A stretch of DNA of 64,000 nt, from the NCBI GenBank assembly GCA_012932295.1, contig JAAONU010000010.1:26719348-26783347 (forward strand), given 5' to 3'. This document shows positions 22,265-34,068 of this stretch, piece by piece. The stretch is from Cyclina sinensis. Lineage: Eukaryota; Mollusca; Bivalvia; Venerida; Veneridae. Made by a program: the position numbers and the translations under genes. How positions within the stretch are numbered: position 1 is the first letter of the stretch; the number at the start of each line of letters is the position of its first letter. Under the pieces are notes generated by a model. The model worked only from the letters and a program-made list of their open reading frames with translations, did no database searches and was not told where the DNA came from.

Positions 22265-22965
22265 GACTTTCCTTCTACTACTGCTTGTACTGCTACTGCC
22301 AACTTCACGTTTTGCCTACTGCTACTGCTGTTACTGCTACTGCTTGTACTGCTACTGCCAACTTCACGTTTTGCCTACTGCTACTGCTGTTACTGCTACT
22401 GCTGTTGCTGCTACTGCCAACCTCACGTTTTGCCTACTGCTACTGCTGTTACTGCTACTGCCAGCCTTACGTTTACTTTGCTGCTGCTGCTGTTACTGCT
22501 ACTGCCAACTTCAGTTTTTACCTAATGCTACTGCTGTTACTGCTACTGTCAGCCTCACGTTTTCTTTACTGCTACTGCTGTTTCTGCTACTGCCAGCCTT
22601 ACGTTTACTTTACTGCTACTGCTGTTACTGCTTCTGTCAACTTCAGGGTTTTTCTACTGCTACTGCTGTTACTGCTACTGACAGCTTCACGTTTTGTCTA
22701 CTGCTACTGCTGTTACTGCTACTGCCAGCTTCACGTTTTCTTTACTGCTACTGCTGTTACTGCTACTGCCAACTTCGCGTTTTCATTACTGTTACTGCTA
22801 CTGACAGCTTCATGTTTTGTCTACTGGCACTGCTGTTACTGCTTCTGACAGCTTCACGTTTTGTCTACTGCTACTGCTGTTACTGCTACTGCTAGCTTCA
22901 CGTTTTTTTTACTGCTAGTGCTGATACTGCTACTGCCAACTTTACATTTTTTTAGTGCTGTGTAC
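22265..22965 (+). repeat. CTGCTA-rich minisatellite, about 12 units
   Basis: Units of 57-60 bp made of CTACTGCTACTGCTGTTACT runs separated by GCCAACTTCACGTTTTG or variants such as CAGCCTTACGTTTACTT. Open frames of 183-201 codons through it encode leucine- and cysteine/tyrosine-rich repeats that change with frame, so they are treated as by-products. Confidence 0.93.
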
Positions 22966-23430
22966 TGTTACTGTTCACTTCCTATACATACATTGGACAT
23001 TCGTTGAAAATTCATGGTGTACGAGACTATAAAAAATAATAAAGTACATTTGTCTGGAAATAAATAATGGACTCTTTCATATTTCCGTGCACGTTTAAAG
23101 GTTACTCAAATATTTCCTTAACAACATGTACATAACCACTCCCCGTAGAGATATAATATGAATTACGAATAGAAAACAAACATGCGGAAAACTGCAATGT
23201 AATGGCTTTGTTTGAGACATATTGAAAGGACATTTACTCTTTTTTGTTTTTCAAATGAAGTTTATCAAATAATAGTTGATAGTCGTACAAACTGTATCTA
23301 CGAATTATACACATGGCTAAGACAATTTGTTCAGATTCTTCTTAGAAATTCATTTTGTTATTGCTCTTCTAATGCTCAAAACTAGCGAGTTGTTAAGTTA
23401 TTCCATACATAGCATCACAAACTAAATATA
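22966..23430. other. Intergenic
   Basis: AT-rich sequence with no recognised content. Confidence 0.45.
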
Positions 23431-24942
23431 CTGTTCACTAAAAGTAGGGGATATTATATTATTTCGCAATAATATCGGAAACCTACTCTTTATAGGCAAT
23501 CATCATGTATATTTTTACAATGGCCATTTATGTGTAGATAGCATGGCCACTAAACTATAGAAATTTCATTCAAATTTTTGATGCACTTGCAAATTTCAGA
23601 CATGAGGGGTTGCACGCGGATTTTAACATTGACCTAAATCATAATAACCATGACTTTAGTTAGGCAAAACTTTCTGAATATTGTGTTGTAGAGTACACAA
23701 ATCACAAACAAATTTGCAATTGGAATAATGAGACGTCTAACGGAACGTCAATTTTGGCGTTCCATTTGTATGCTCCAGACCGGAAGTAAACAGGCCCAAG
23801 CTTTAGCTTACTTGACTCTTTCCCAGTAAGTTGTCTGTCGATTGTGGTCACGCTATCAAACAACTTGTGACGTGATTGATATCCTAATAAGTAGATGTCC
23901 AAGATGCATTGACGTCTGAGACGACCGTTACTGTTAATCAAACTTTCCGTAATAGAGCTCTAACGGTCAAATACCTTCCACAACGCCTCTGATATGTCAG
24001 AGGGGTCATTGTCTCGAGGCAGACAATCAGATATCGTCTCACATAGACGGTCTTAATGCTAGGCGCCCTCAAGTGGTCTTGCCGTTGTCAGCAATGCATC
24101 GTTATGAACGTTTGGTGTGGTGTAGACAGCGGCATCGGTGGAATATTATCCAGTGGTCACATGTGATGCTCAGTGACGAATCAAGATTCAACGTTGACTT
24201 TCGTGGTGGTCGAAGAAGAGTTTTACATCGCCCAGCTGAACGGTTTACCAACACTGCAAGGGTTGCCTACGACGGATATGGGGGTGGGTCCGTTATGGTA
24301 TGGAGTGGCATCACTATGACTGCCAGTACACAGCTACATGTGTGCCATTGCAGTGTGACTAGCCAATACTACAGTGACAACATGTTGGTTCCGCATGTTG
24401 TCCCGTTTGCTTAACTTCATGGCCAAGAATTCATCTTTCAGGATGAAAACGCTAGGGCCAGTTGGGCAAGACTTGTCACTGAGATTCTGGAATAGCAACA
24501 TATTCGTATTTTACCCTGGCCAGAGATTAGCCCAGACTTATCACTTATTGAACATGTGTGGGACAGTCTTGGAAATTGTGTCCGAAGACGTGTTTCTCCA
24601 CCCAGAACGTCACGTGAGCTCGGCGCTGCAGGAAGATTGGTACAGAATCCCTCAGCACAACATCAGTCGTTTTCTTGAGAGTATGAGACGTCGTTACCTA
24701 TAACATGTTACGACATCAGAGGTGGTTAAACACGTTATTGAGGGCGTGTGAAAATGATAAAGTTAACTTTATGACTTTGGACGCTGTTAAAAGTACCTAA
24801 AGATGTCATGAAGAAATTAAATATTCGATTGAAATATGTGAATGATTTTGTTTAACTCATTAAATAAACATCAAAAGGTTACAGTTTTCTGTTACTCGCA
24901 ATTACAATATTACCTACAATAGCCCCAACTTTTTGTTAACAG
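23431..24942 (+). mobile_element. Tc1-like DNA transposon, dead copy 2 with both termini
   Basis: The left terminus CTGTTCACTAAAAGTAGGGG and the right terminus read inward, CTGTTAACAAAAAGTTGGGG, are inverted repeats. TA dinucleotides flank both ends (23429-23430 and 24943-24944), as expected for Tc1/mariner insertion. The length of about 1.5 kb is normal for the group. It belongs to the same family as 15806-17154. Confidence 0.9.
23728..24702 (+). pseudogene. Tc1-like DDE transposase pseudogene 2
   Basis: The frame begins at an ATG at 23728 (MRRLTERQ), then hits stops within the DNA-binding region. From about 24073 a 113-codon stretch carries LSDESRFNVDF with the first catalytic Asp, followed by GGGSVMVWSGI and LVPHVVPFA. 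After a frame change the second catalytic block reads FQDENA; by comparison with the usual QDN spacing the catalytic position is Glu rather than Asp. The third is in SLIEHVW. A stop lies between these blocks and a further frameshift precedes the C-terminal RIPQHNISRF segment. The match to the Tc1 family is clear, and the gene is inactive. Its product would have been a roughly 330-residue nuclear transposase. Confidence 0.87.
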
Positions 24943-25955
24943 TATAGATAAGTATAACATATCTTATTGAAAACTTGTATGAAGAACGATGGTTATATAA
25001 ATAACAATGGCATTTCTTTAATATGAAATACAACTGTCGAGAGTTATTTCAACGAATTATAAACCTGACCTGTATATATGGATGTGTTTCTAATGTTTGA
25101 AAGCAATTCTCTTCTAAATGTTTGGTATGACGACAATTGATGACTGTACAAACAACCTTGTAAATAACTGGTAGGTATCATACACTTCAAAAATATAGCG
25201 TCAGTTTGTGTGACAACATTTAATTCTTATAATCAGTTTCGGGCCATGGCATGTCGATTAACCGTGGTAATAATTTCTTTTATGCCTTTGCTTGTTGTCT
25301 GATACCAGGTTTCATCTTTATTTTCAGGTAGTTCTTCAATTGTTATATAACCGGTATATTGCTCTTAATTGTTGAGCTTTTCATTAAACTGGTTCTCAGT
25401 TTTGATTATTGTTTCTCTCAAGTTTTATTATAACTGGTTAATAAGTTTATCTTCTATGCGGTGTACTTCTATTTCATTTTTCACTTGTTTCCCTCCTTTT
25501 CATATAATTTGCCCTCTATGATATCAATTTCGTGTGGTACTGTGGTACAGCAACTTCTGTTTCATTTGAGTGAATACGTCCCTATTAATTGATCTCAAAC
25601 TTTCATCTTCTTTTGAAATTATACTTGACATTTTGTATCTAGTTTAATTACTGAGGAAAGCATATTATAAAACAAAGAATATAAAACCTAAAATAACTAC
25701 ATAAAACTGAAAGAGTTAGTGAAAATGAAACGCTTGCTTAAAATACTGGACAAAAGCATGTCATGACAAGCCCTAAACAGATTGATGAAAAGTTTTGTTA
25801 CAATTAAATTAAACTATTCCCAGACCAAATTAATCAACACACATAGATGTAACGTTTTATGCCCATTTATTATTGATATGATGTAACGCTATTTTTTTCT
25901 TATTTGTTTTAAACTGGTTTTTGCAAAATATCCATTTGTTTGTGCCGTAAACAAT
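24943..25955. other. Intergenic, nothing recognised
   Basis: T-rich sequence with no open frame of note and no repeat recognised. Confidence 0.45.
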
Positions 25956-25959
25956 TATA

Positions 25960-26225
25960 TCTCATTATCTGGTACAACAAAGAATATGGGTTAACTTGAT
26001 TTTGCAAAGCGATGCGCTGTGCACTTTTCGCAAACGTTTCATCTGCAAAAGCACACCGTATCTAGTTACGTTTTCACAAATATCTTACCATATTTGGCAA
26101 TGCAATCAAAACATCTGTTTATTATTTTACCTTCACAACTCATGTGTGCTATTCTCGTAACTACCTGCGTGTTAACCAGGAAGCAAGCTGCGCGAAAAAT
26201 AAATGCATGATCTTGACCCGGGAGA
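25960..26225 (+). repeat. Dispersed repeat F, copy 1
   Basis: Matches 34940-35195 in direct orientation. Shared words include AACTTG.TTTTGCA, ACAAAGCGATG-like and CCATATTTGGCAATGCA. The small open frame at 26019-26210 lies inside it and is not considered a gene. Confidence 0.65.
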
Positions 26226-26806
26226 AATCGGTTAAACATGCAATGAACTAACATACTTTTTTGAAATATTTGGCCAAGGTTACTTTAGTTTTTTCTTGCG
26301 TGTAACGATTTTCCAAGAAGTCACAAAAATAGAAGCCAGTGTGAGCTTTAAAACATCGTTACAGATACAATTTCTGTCTCTCTACATATATATTTTTCTT
26401 TTATTTTTCTTCAAAACATGACTTGGAATTGTCCAGTGTTAGTGTGTAATTGTAGGCGGTCATTCACAGTTTTACATAGCTACAGTGTTCATAACGATAA
26501 ATATCAGAGCATTTCACCACTCCTCGCCAAACATATCCTTGGTGATTCGACAAAAATACATATAAAGGCCATAGTGAACTATAACTTAACACGATCTACA
26601 AACAATTCAGCCGTTAAAAACTTGCGTATGTATGCTGTATAATAGAAGTGAAATTTGTTTATCTGGTTATATCTAACTCATGTTTGTGGATGTTGGGATG
26701 TACTACAAACACTAGCAATGCTATAATATACACAATGTAGCATAATCAAATGACGTACATGTACAACAAAATCTTAATATTTAGTTGAAGATTCCTTGAA
26801 TTTCAG

Positions 26807-27014
26807 GCAATTGTTGCCTAGAAAAAAGCCTGAGCCGGTAGATGGTGAACAAATCTATCGTCCTCTACAAGTACTAAAGCCTGTGGTTGCTGCGAAACTG
26901 GCAGCAAGCCAAAATTATATTTTTAAAATTAAACGGCGGATAGCTCAACGAAACATTCCACCGAAGTATGCTCACGTGCGTAATCCAACAATACTGTATA
27001 AATCAAAGCACTGA
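26807..27014 (+). CDS. Candidate 3'-terminal coding exon, unknown protein
   Basis: An open segment of 69 codons ends in TGA at 27012-27014. It has no ATG, but it is preceded by a plausible 3' splice site: a pyrimidine-biased tract, TTCCTTGAATTTCAG, ending at 26806. The exon would start one base before a full codon. The peptide is basic and low in hydrophobic runs. It begins QLLPRKKPEPVDGEQIYRPL and ends with residues RNPTILYKSKH. Codon composition is richer in GC than the flanks and lacks the Asn/Ile/Lys bias of random frames here. I do not recognise a family, and no upstream exon or donor could be identified with confidence. An AATAAA lies at 27456-27461. It could instead be a fragment of a mobile-element protein. 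Confidence 0.4.
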
Positions 27015-27760
27015 AGGCACTGGCGTTGTTGGGGTCACAGAACCAATAATCAGTATTGTCACTAATTTCTTTTCCTTCCATTTTGCAGAAAGGTACACAG
27101 ACATCAATTACTAGATGTTAATGTGTTGAAGAGAACTGTTTTAATTTGCAGCACAAAAAGAACTAATTCGTCTTCAATTCACAACACTTATATCAAAGTG
27201 TCTGTAAGGTACCACTCATTTTTTATCTTACTTTAGATGTTGTCGATTTTACTTCTTCTGCTTTTTCTACACCCATAGCTCTTTGTAGCATTTATAGAGA
27301 CACATTTAACATCTCCCCTGTCTGCAAATACAGTTCAGCTGTGTTATTTTCCACACCTACAGCTTTCACATCCACAACTTTGATTTCTACTGGGGCATCA
27401 CACTTCTGGAAAATTTTATCATATTTAGTACAGAGGAAACAAACAAGGTAATTAAAATAAATAAACTCATTAAACAGTAAAATTACATTTTAGATAGTCA
27501 TCAAAAATTTGTAAAACTAGGTTATACCAATTTCAATATTATGTGGCTTTTATTTGAACTATCGCAAAATAAATATTACAATTCTTTCAAAATAAATATA
27601 ACTATTCTAAACAAACTTTCCAAAAACATAAACTGTAGCAAATAATGAGATAAAGGAAACAATTTGTCATCATCTTTCTTAAATTAGCGAATTGCCAATA
27701 CAGTTAGTTGTCTCTGTACTGATCATTAACAGCATTTTATCCTAACATGTGTTTTACACA
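27015..27760. other. Intergenic or 3' UTR
   Basis: If 26807-27014 is a terminal exon, the following AT-rich sequence up to AATAAA at 27456 could be its 3' UTR. Nothing else was recognised. Confidence 0.3.
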
Positions 27761-27761
27761 T

Positions 27762-27834
27762 AGCTAGAGTAGGATTCGAACCCCGATTTTATCGCATTGA
27801 AGGCCAACGCTAACCACTGAGCCATAGAATCGAT
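27762..27834 (-). pseudogene. tRNA-like relic with perfect A and B boxes
   Basis: On the minus strand the A box TGGCTCAGTGG (27824-27814) and B box GGTTCGAATCC (27782-27772) both match pol III consensus at normal spacing. The acceptor and anticodon stems pair poorly, so I do not call it a functional tRNA. No SINE body or TIR was seen around it. Confidence 0.55.
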
Positions 27835-28389
27835 CAGTTATTATGAATCGGCGGCATGAAATACCCAAGTACATGCAAATATACCCAAATACACTTGAAA
27901 TATACCACAATACTAAGAAAAATAGGGTTTCTAACAAATATTATTGTCAAGTATAATATGCCTCTACAACGGACAGAAAAAAAAGAAACTGAAATTCAAC
28001 AACATCACTCGTACATATAAGCTAACATCCGGACATAACCGGCTATCGTAAGATTTACTCTTTGTAAAAAACACATTTACTGAAGGTTGTTTCCCTTTAT
28101 GAACATCTAGAATTGCAGTTCAAACTTTTCACTCTTTTAAATGAATTCACAATCAGTCTGTTCAGCCTACTGCTTTTGAACACGGTGATAACTGCAATGA
28201 TTACATTTTGAAGGAAAGCTGAAAATGATTATGATACTCGGTATTTGTATTTGCTATGAGGTGACAGCTCTGCACTTCGTCACTCCTAGTAAACAAACAA
28301 AGGAACCGTTGCCCAATTAAAATATATACACTTGACCATACGCTGCCTGAGCAGCAATGTGAATGCAACCCGCTGTCTATCTATTGAAC
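27835..28389. other. Intergenic
   Basis: AT-rich sequence with no recognised content. Confidence 0.45.
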
Positions 28390-28661
28390 TTATTTATCGT
28401 CGGTACCGGTTGCCCATATGACCCACGCCCCCTGAAGAGATTAGTTATTTTAAGTTGTTGGAGTAGTGCAAGATACAGAAAGCATCCCATTCCAGAGACA
28501 CCCCTGGTTCTTTTGCATGCTCAGTGTACAGCACTGATACATGGGACTTTGGTTTAAATTCTATTCCGAAAGACTATTAGTAATGTTAGTGGAGCAGCGG
28601 GGGATCGAACTCGGGACCCCTGGGTAATCAGTCCAGCGCGTTACCACTTGAACACCGCTGC
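28390..28661 (-). mobile_element. tRNA-derived SINE, family B, full-length
   Basis: The minus-strand head spans about 28661 to 28588, with B box AGTTCGATCCCC and acceptor-like ends GCAGCGG and CCGCTGC. The body and 3' end (CAACCGGTACCG) align along the whole of 14118-14375. It is probably about as old as that copy. Confidence 0.85.
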
Positions 28662-29267
28662 TTTATCAGTTTTATATTTATGATGTTGACCTTTACTTTG
28701 AACTTTAAACGACCAGTAAAAATGTACCGATATCCCCGCGACCGAAAAATCTTAACACCAATTTTTATTCGTGGAAACAATCACGTGACTTCAAAATTAT
28801 AAATAGACAGGTGCTTTTTCACAATTTTGTAGATATTGAACTATGCGTTAACGTTACCCAGACTCCGCAACAATTAAAGATAGCAATGAAACGTCCGCAA
28901 ACGATTATACCATCGTGATTTCAACCTTTTTTATATTTATTGTTTTAATTATGTATACATTTTAAAACAACACTTTGATCAGTAAAATACAAAAGAAACA
29001 TGCGAGTTTACATTTTGGGCTGTCAAATGTATGTATGAGACGAATCATTGTAAGCTAGTCACTGATTGACTGAAAAGTAACTGAGGATTCCCGTGTATGA
29101 AAATAGAACTATCGTTCTGAAAACAAAATTTTGGCAGAGTAAAACATTCGACTGATGCGCAGGACAGCATAACATATGTAGAGCAGGAAGTATGCAGTTT
29201 TTTAAATGATAAAGACTGTCTTCATCCATAAGTTCACATATTATATTTTTTTCAATTACCATTGGTA
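28662..29267. other. Intergenic
   Basis: AT-rich sequence with no recognised content. Confidence 0.45.
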
Positions 29268-30071
29268 ATTTTTCCAGCTGCAGAGCTTTGATTCTAAGCT
29301 ACATTTATTGTATTTTCCAGTTGCAGAGCTTTGATTCTAAGCTACACTTATTGTATTTTCCAGTTGCAGAGCTTTGATTCTAAGCTAAACCTATTGTATT
29401 TTCCAGCTGCAGAGCTTTGATTCTAAGCTACATTTATTGTATTTTCCAGTTGCAGAGCTTTGATTCTAAGCTAAACCTATTGTATTTTCCAGTTGCAGAG
29501 CTTTGATTCTAAGCTAAACCTATTGTATTTTCCAGCTGCAGAGCTTTGATTCTAAGCTACATTTATTGTATTTTCCAGTTGCAGAGCTTTGATTCTAAGC
29601 TACACTTATTGTATTTTCCAGTTGCAGAGCTTTGATTCTAAGCTACATTCATTGTATTTTCCAGTTGTAGAGCTTTGATTCTAAGCTACACTTATTGTAT
29701 TTTCCAGTTGAAGAGCTTTGATTCTAAGTTACATTTATTGTATTTTCTAGTTGCAGAGCTTTGATTCTAAGCTACATTTATTGTATTTTCCAGTTGCAGA
29801 GCTTTGATTCTAAGCTACACTTATTGTATTTTCCAGTTGCAGAGCTTTGATTCTAAGCTACATTTATTGTATTTTCTAGTTGCAGAGCTTTGATTCTAAG
29901 CTACACTTATTGTATTTTCCAGTTGCAGAGCTTTGATTCTAAGCTACACTTATTGTATTTTCCAGTTGCAGAGCTTTGATTCTAAGCTACATTTATTGTA
30001 TTTTCCAGTTGCAGAGCTTTGATTCTAAGCTACACTTATTGTATTTTCCAGTTGCAGAGCTTTGATTTCAA
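29268..30071 (+). repeat. 43-bp tandem array, 18 full units plus one partial
   Basis: The unit contains TTGCAGAGCTTTGATTCTAA and TATTGTATTTTCCAG. A variable triplet block reads ACATTTA, ACACTTA or AAACCTA. On the plus strand every unit has a TTCTAAG followed about 25 nt later by a T-rich tract and CAG, which resembles a branch point and 3' splice site. On the minus strand the ACATTTA units contain AATAAA. Confidence 0.95.
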
Positions 30072-30769
30072 GGCCTTGCCTTTTTTCTCAAATGAAAAAA
30101 AGATAATTAGAAAAAAATATATAGATATAATATGTATGCCCAAGACGAATGATTGAAACAATGCAAAGTTTTGCCTTTTATCTTTCTGTTTATTGTTTAT
30201 ACTTTTTTTGCTGTTTGCAGTTGTATAACACATATTGAATTCCTAGTCGAAATTATCCGGATTCATTTGAGAATGAACTAGTACAAGACCTAAATGTTAA
30301 CATAAAATATGTTCCTTAGTCAGACCTTTCCCGATTTTCTGGCGTATATGTTTTTCATTCAAACAATGGTGTTGTATATTGCCTGTAATTCGGCTAAAAA
30401 GTATAAGTTAGTGACAAGGGAAGTATATAAATGTGTATGAGCACAGGTGATAGACATTGAATACATCTATGACTGCGGTGGCATAGTAAATGCCAGATAT
30501 AACCATTCCCCAACAAAGATATGATTTAATGGAAATGCGGCACATGGACGATTTAGGGTATAACAGTGGATGAAAGTTTTGGTAAACAGAAGGGCCTAAA
30601 GTTTAGAACGATTAGGAGAACGTTTTCCTAGAAGAAACCTCGCGAGAAAGGAAACACGTTTGATGTACATCATAAGGAATGGGTGGTTTGATTTGCAGTT
30701 GTACGTTATGACTTTAAACATGAACTTACCCGGAAATGCCCATAATAAATGATGTTTCACCAAATTGCA
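30072..30769. other. Intergenic
   Basis: AT-rich sequence with no recognised content. Confidence 0.45.
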
Positions 30770-32170
30770 CTAAATAGTGCTGGAGTCTATGCTCCGGGGA
30801 AAAAGACGTGTTGGGAAGTACTAGACGAACTGGCGGAAAAAGATCATTACAGTAGGTAATTCCTGTCTATATTATCGATTACTCTGTGAAAAAAAATACT
30901 AAATCACTCAAATAGAGTTATGCTGTTGCAAAGCATTATAGAAGATAAGAAAGGGACATATATCAGAGGAAGGGCGCGAGAGCTGAATTAATTTCTATTT
31001 GTTACACTTCCGGTTGTTTTCTATCAGTGCGTGAAATATCAGCAAAATCTTTCTTTTATAGATTTTCGAGCGAGTTATCTTTTGGACAAGATTAATGAAA
31101 AAGAAATATGAGGAAAACTTGCTGGAAGGTAAACAACACATTTACATTATGTTCGCTGTCATTGTGTGAAATAACAACTAAATCGGTTTTTGAGTTCTGT
31201 TTTGTACATTTTATTGCAATAATATCATTGAAAACAAGGAAAGATAGAGTTCATTTACCTGCGCTCCACCTTGAAGCTCCTGATATCAACTTTATTCATG
31301 CCATCTTGTTTTTGCTGATTTGACTCCAAGTGCTTTGGTCTAACTAAGGTTATTGAGTACCTACTGTTTTGGCTCTACAATGCCAGCTATTAGCTTTTTT
31401 TTATATGTTTGTATGAATTTTGCATGCAACATTGTCAAGTTGATGGATGGATTGGAGTTAATGCACCAAGACAACTTGTTTGTTTTTATGAACATTTGTT
31501 GGGGCAAGTTTGAAGTGGGTGCTTCCTAGAATCTGGTTTAAACGCCCATTGACAAATAATTTGTCACTGACCGTTTTAAAGACCGTGACACCTCGGGTTC
31601 ACAGTTTCCTTTGTTTATGGTATCTTTTTTAATTGATCTATAAATAAATTTATGGAATATTTTCCTCTATTTTGTACTATGTAGGGAGGCTGTGTTTTTA
31701 ATGTGGTATTTCCTGACATACCTTTTTTCACTTTCTTGTTTATTGTACTTTATATGAATTAATTTCGTTGAAAACTTGTGGAGATACGCTCCGGACAAAA
31801 CAGTATATACAAAAGAGATTACTTATTTTGTATTGAATATTAACATGATATGTTTTCATCTTGTTATGTTATTTTCCGGACAAACATTTATGGAAATCAA
31901 AAAGAGAAAATACAAAGGGCAAGACAGAGTTATGGTTTCTGAAAACTGCACATCACCTAAATGTACACTGTCATTGTGCGAAATATCAAACAAGTCAGTT
32001 AAAGAAAGTCAAATAAAGAACGGGGCAAAATAGATTTATGGTTCTTGTACACTGCACTTTCTATCAATCACCTTAATCATTTATAATATTTAAGAACAGT
32101 CACTCCAAAAATGCTTCAGTTATGCTCCAGATAAAATGTCTACACTACGGACCGACTGACTAACCTGACC
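30770..32170 (+). repeat. Diverged dispersed repeat L
   Basis: Recurrent decayed segments carrying GCTCCGG-ACAAA, GGCAAGACAGAGTTATGGTT, CTGTCATTGTG and CTTGTACACTGCACTTTCTA occur several times (near 30790, 31130-31260, 31780-32070). I remember these as parts of a common bivalve intergenic repeat. Open frames at 31108-31323 and 31776-32033 fall within it and are probably non-coding. Confidence 0.5.
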
Positions 32171-32980
32171 ACACTCTTACCCCTCCCTCTGGGCTGGGTA
32201 GGCGATAAAAACTTAGCGTAAAATGATGTCGATTTGAAAATATCTCAACAGCTTCTGATTTATAAATAAAAAATGATGATTAACAATTAAAAAATGTAAC
32301 TCTATTTATCATTTTTATAAATATAACGACTGAATGATGATATTGCGGAAAGTAAAAACGGCAACGATGATAAGATGATGTAACATCTAAACGTGATCAA
32401 AATACATAGATACTTCATTTTTAGAATAGAATCAAATAGAACAGAGCTTATCCCTTGACACAGATGCATAAAATATATGTAAAGAATCCTTTACAACTTA
32501 AGTCTTGAATGATTTGTTAAATAACCAAAAACGAAATTAAACTCAGTATACAATATGAATTTAAACTGGAAGTTTTAGTCACAGCCACACAGAGTTTCCA
32601 AAAAGAGAGAATGTGCATTGAATTAAATGTTTACAATATAGGCATACAGGAACACCGAAAGAAACAACTTTTTTTTAAAACTTGCCAAATACCACTTAAC
32701 TGGTCCAAACTTCATCGACATTGATGACCCTTTCATTTGTATACAATATATATATAAATTTCGTCCAAACCTTTAAAATATAATTCATAGATTCAAAAAG
32801 GTCCTATTACGTCCCGAGCACAAAACCGTAAAACCGTTCAGCGATTATTTTCCTTTAAGGCTGAAAACGGAAAACAATAACTTTCTGGTAGCTTGGGGTC
32901 TCTTCATATATTTCCATATTATATGTAACGTTAAAACTGTTTGAACGATGCCGGAGATTTACTATCATATAACAATACGT
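32171..32980. other. Intergenic
   Basis: AT-rich sequence with no recognised content. Confidence 0.45.
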
Positions 32981-32984
32981 AAAA

Positions 32985-33897
32985 GTAGAAGGTCAAAACT
33001 CGGAAAGCCTACCAGTCCTATCAGGTGTTCCCCAAGGCTCGGTCCTTGGGCCTTGCCTATTCCTCTCATACATTAACGACCTACCTGACAGTGTAAAGGG
33101 CAAAGTTAGACTATTCGCAGACGATACAATAGTATATCTAACCATCAAATCCACCCGAGATGCCGAAACCCTTCAAAATAACCTTCATAGTCTTGAAAAC
33201 TGGGAATCTGATTGGTCCATGGAATTCAACCCTGATAGATGTGAAATCCTTAGAGTCAGCCGAAAAAAAACATCCTATCATATTCCCTTACAAACTTCAT
33301 GGTATTGAACTGAAAGCCACAGAGGCAGCTAAATATTTAGGCGTAACAATAAGTAAAGACCTTTTCTGGACCAATCACATCAACAACATAACATCTAAAG
33401 CCAAAAATTCACTCAGGTTCATTAAAAGAAATGTTAAAAATTCAAATAAAAAGGGCAAAGAAACTGCCTACAAAACTTATGTAAGGCCCCAGTTAGAATA
33501 CTGTTCTACGGTTTGGCATCCTTGGCAAAAATATTTAATCTATAAATTAGAATAAGTTCAAAGATCTGCCGCCAGATATGTTACTAATGATTATAATTAC
33601 ACCAGTAGTGTGTCCCAAATGTTGTTGGATCTAAAATGGCAAACCTTTGAACAAAGACGTAACATCAGCTCTGTCACTTTTTTGTATAAGATCCAACACA
33701 ATCTTGTTAGGGTTGACCATCACCTGACACCCACAAGAAACCTGAACTATCTTATAACACATTCAAGGACACAATATCATTCCCACTCATTCTTCCCAAG
33801 AAGTATTCGTCTGTGGAATGGTCTACCTGTGTCCTTGCAAGCTAGTCCCAGTATAGACACCTTTACTGGGCAGCTGCATCCTTTCCACCAGTTCTAA
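32985..33897 (+). pseudogene. Non-LTR retrotransposon reverse transcriptase, 5'-truncated pseudogene
   Basis: Encodes the C-terminal half of a LINE reverse transcriptase. The finger/palm motif GVPQGSVLGP lies at 33024-33053 and the catalytic FADD at 33114-33125, followed by LENWESDWSMEFNPDRCE. After a frameshift near 33285, AAKYLGVTISKDLFWTNHI and YVRPQLEYCSTVWHPW follow. A stop at 33553-33555 interrupts an otherwise continuous frame reading VQRSAARYV. The C-terminal LWNGLPVSLQASPSIDTF ends at 33897. The motif style suggests a Jockey/CR1-type element, but the clade is uncertain. The 5' part (endonuclease and N-terminal RT) is absent, as expected from incomplete target-primed reverse transcription. 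One frameshift and one stop show it is dead but fairly young. Confidence 0.92.
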
Positions 33898-34068
33898 ATC
33901 TATACACTGTTTTTACCTTTTAACTTTAGTTTTGTAGTTTCTTTTATCTTGAAATTCTAGTAACTTTGCACTTAACATATCTTAACAGCTATTCCCAGAC
34001 AACGCACCTGCTTAGTATAATCAATTGTTGATTGTGAAGCAGTACAATGTAGATGTAGATGTAGTATC
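33898..34068 (+). mobile_element. 3' UTR and microsatellite tail of the LINE
   Basis: The segment after the ORF ends in AATGTAGATGTAGATGTAG at about 34048-34066, a short tandem tail of a kind many non-LTR elements carry instead of poly(A). The element therefore runs about 32985-34068. Confidence 0.75.

Noticed and set aside
22243..22895. Leucine/cysteine-rich frames of 183-201 codons resembling membrane proteins
   Set aside because: Apparent hydrophobicity comes from CTG/CTA microsatellite runs; two frames overlap over the same array.
739..28661. SINE heads at 739-906, 8033-8225, 11137-11336, 14118-14375 and 28390-28661 as tRNA genes
   Set aside because: Each continues into a shared SINE body and has damaged stems, so they are listed as mobile elements.
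29268..30071. CRISPR-like regular repeats
   Set aside because: Units are contiguous with no unique spacers, and the window is eukaryotic; the same applies to every other array here.
31776..32033. 85-codon plus-strand frame
   Set aside because: Lies inside a diverged dispersed repeat that recurs in the preceding kilobase.
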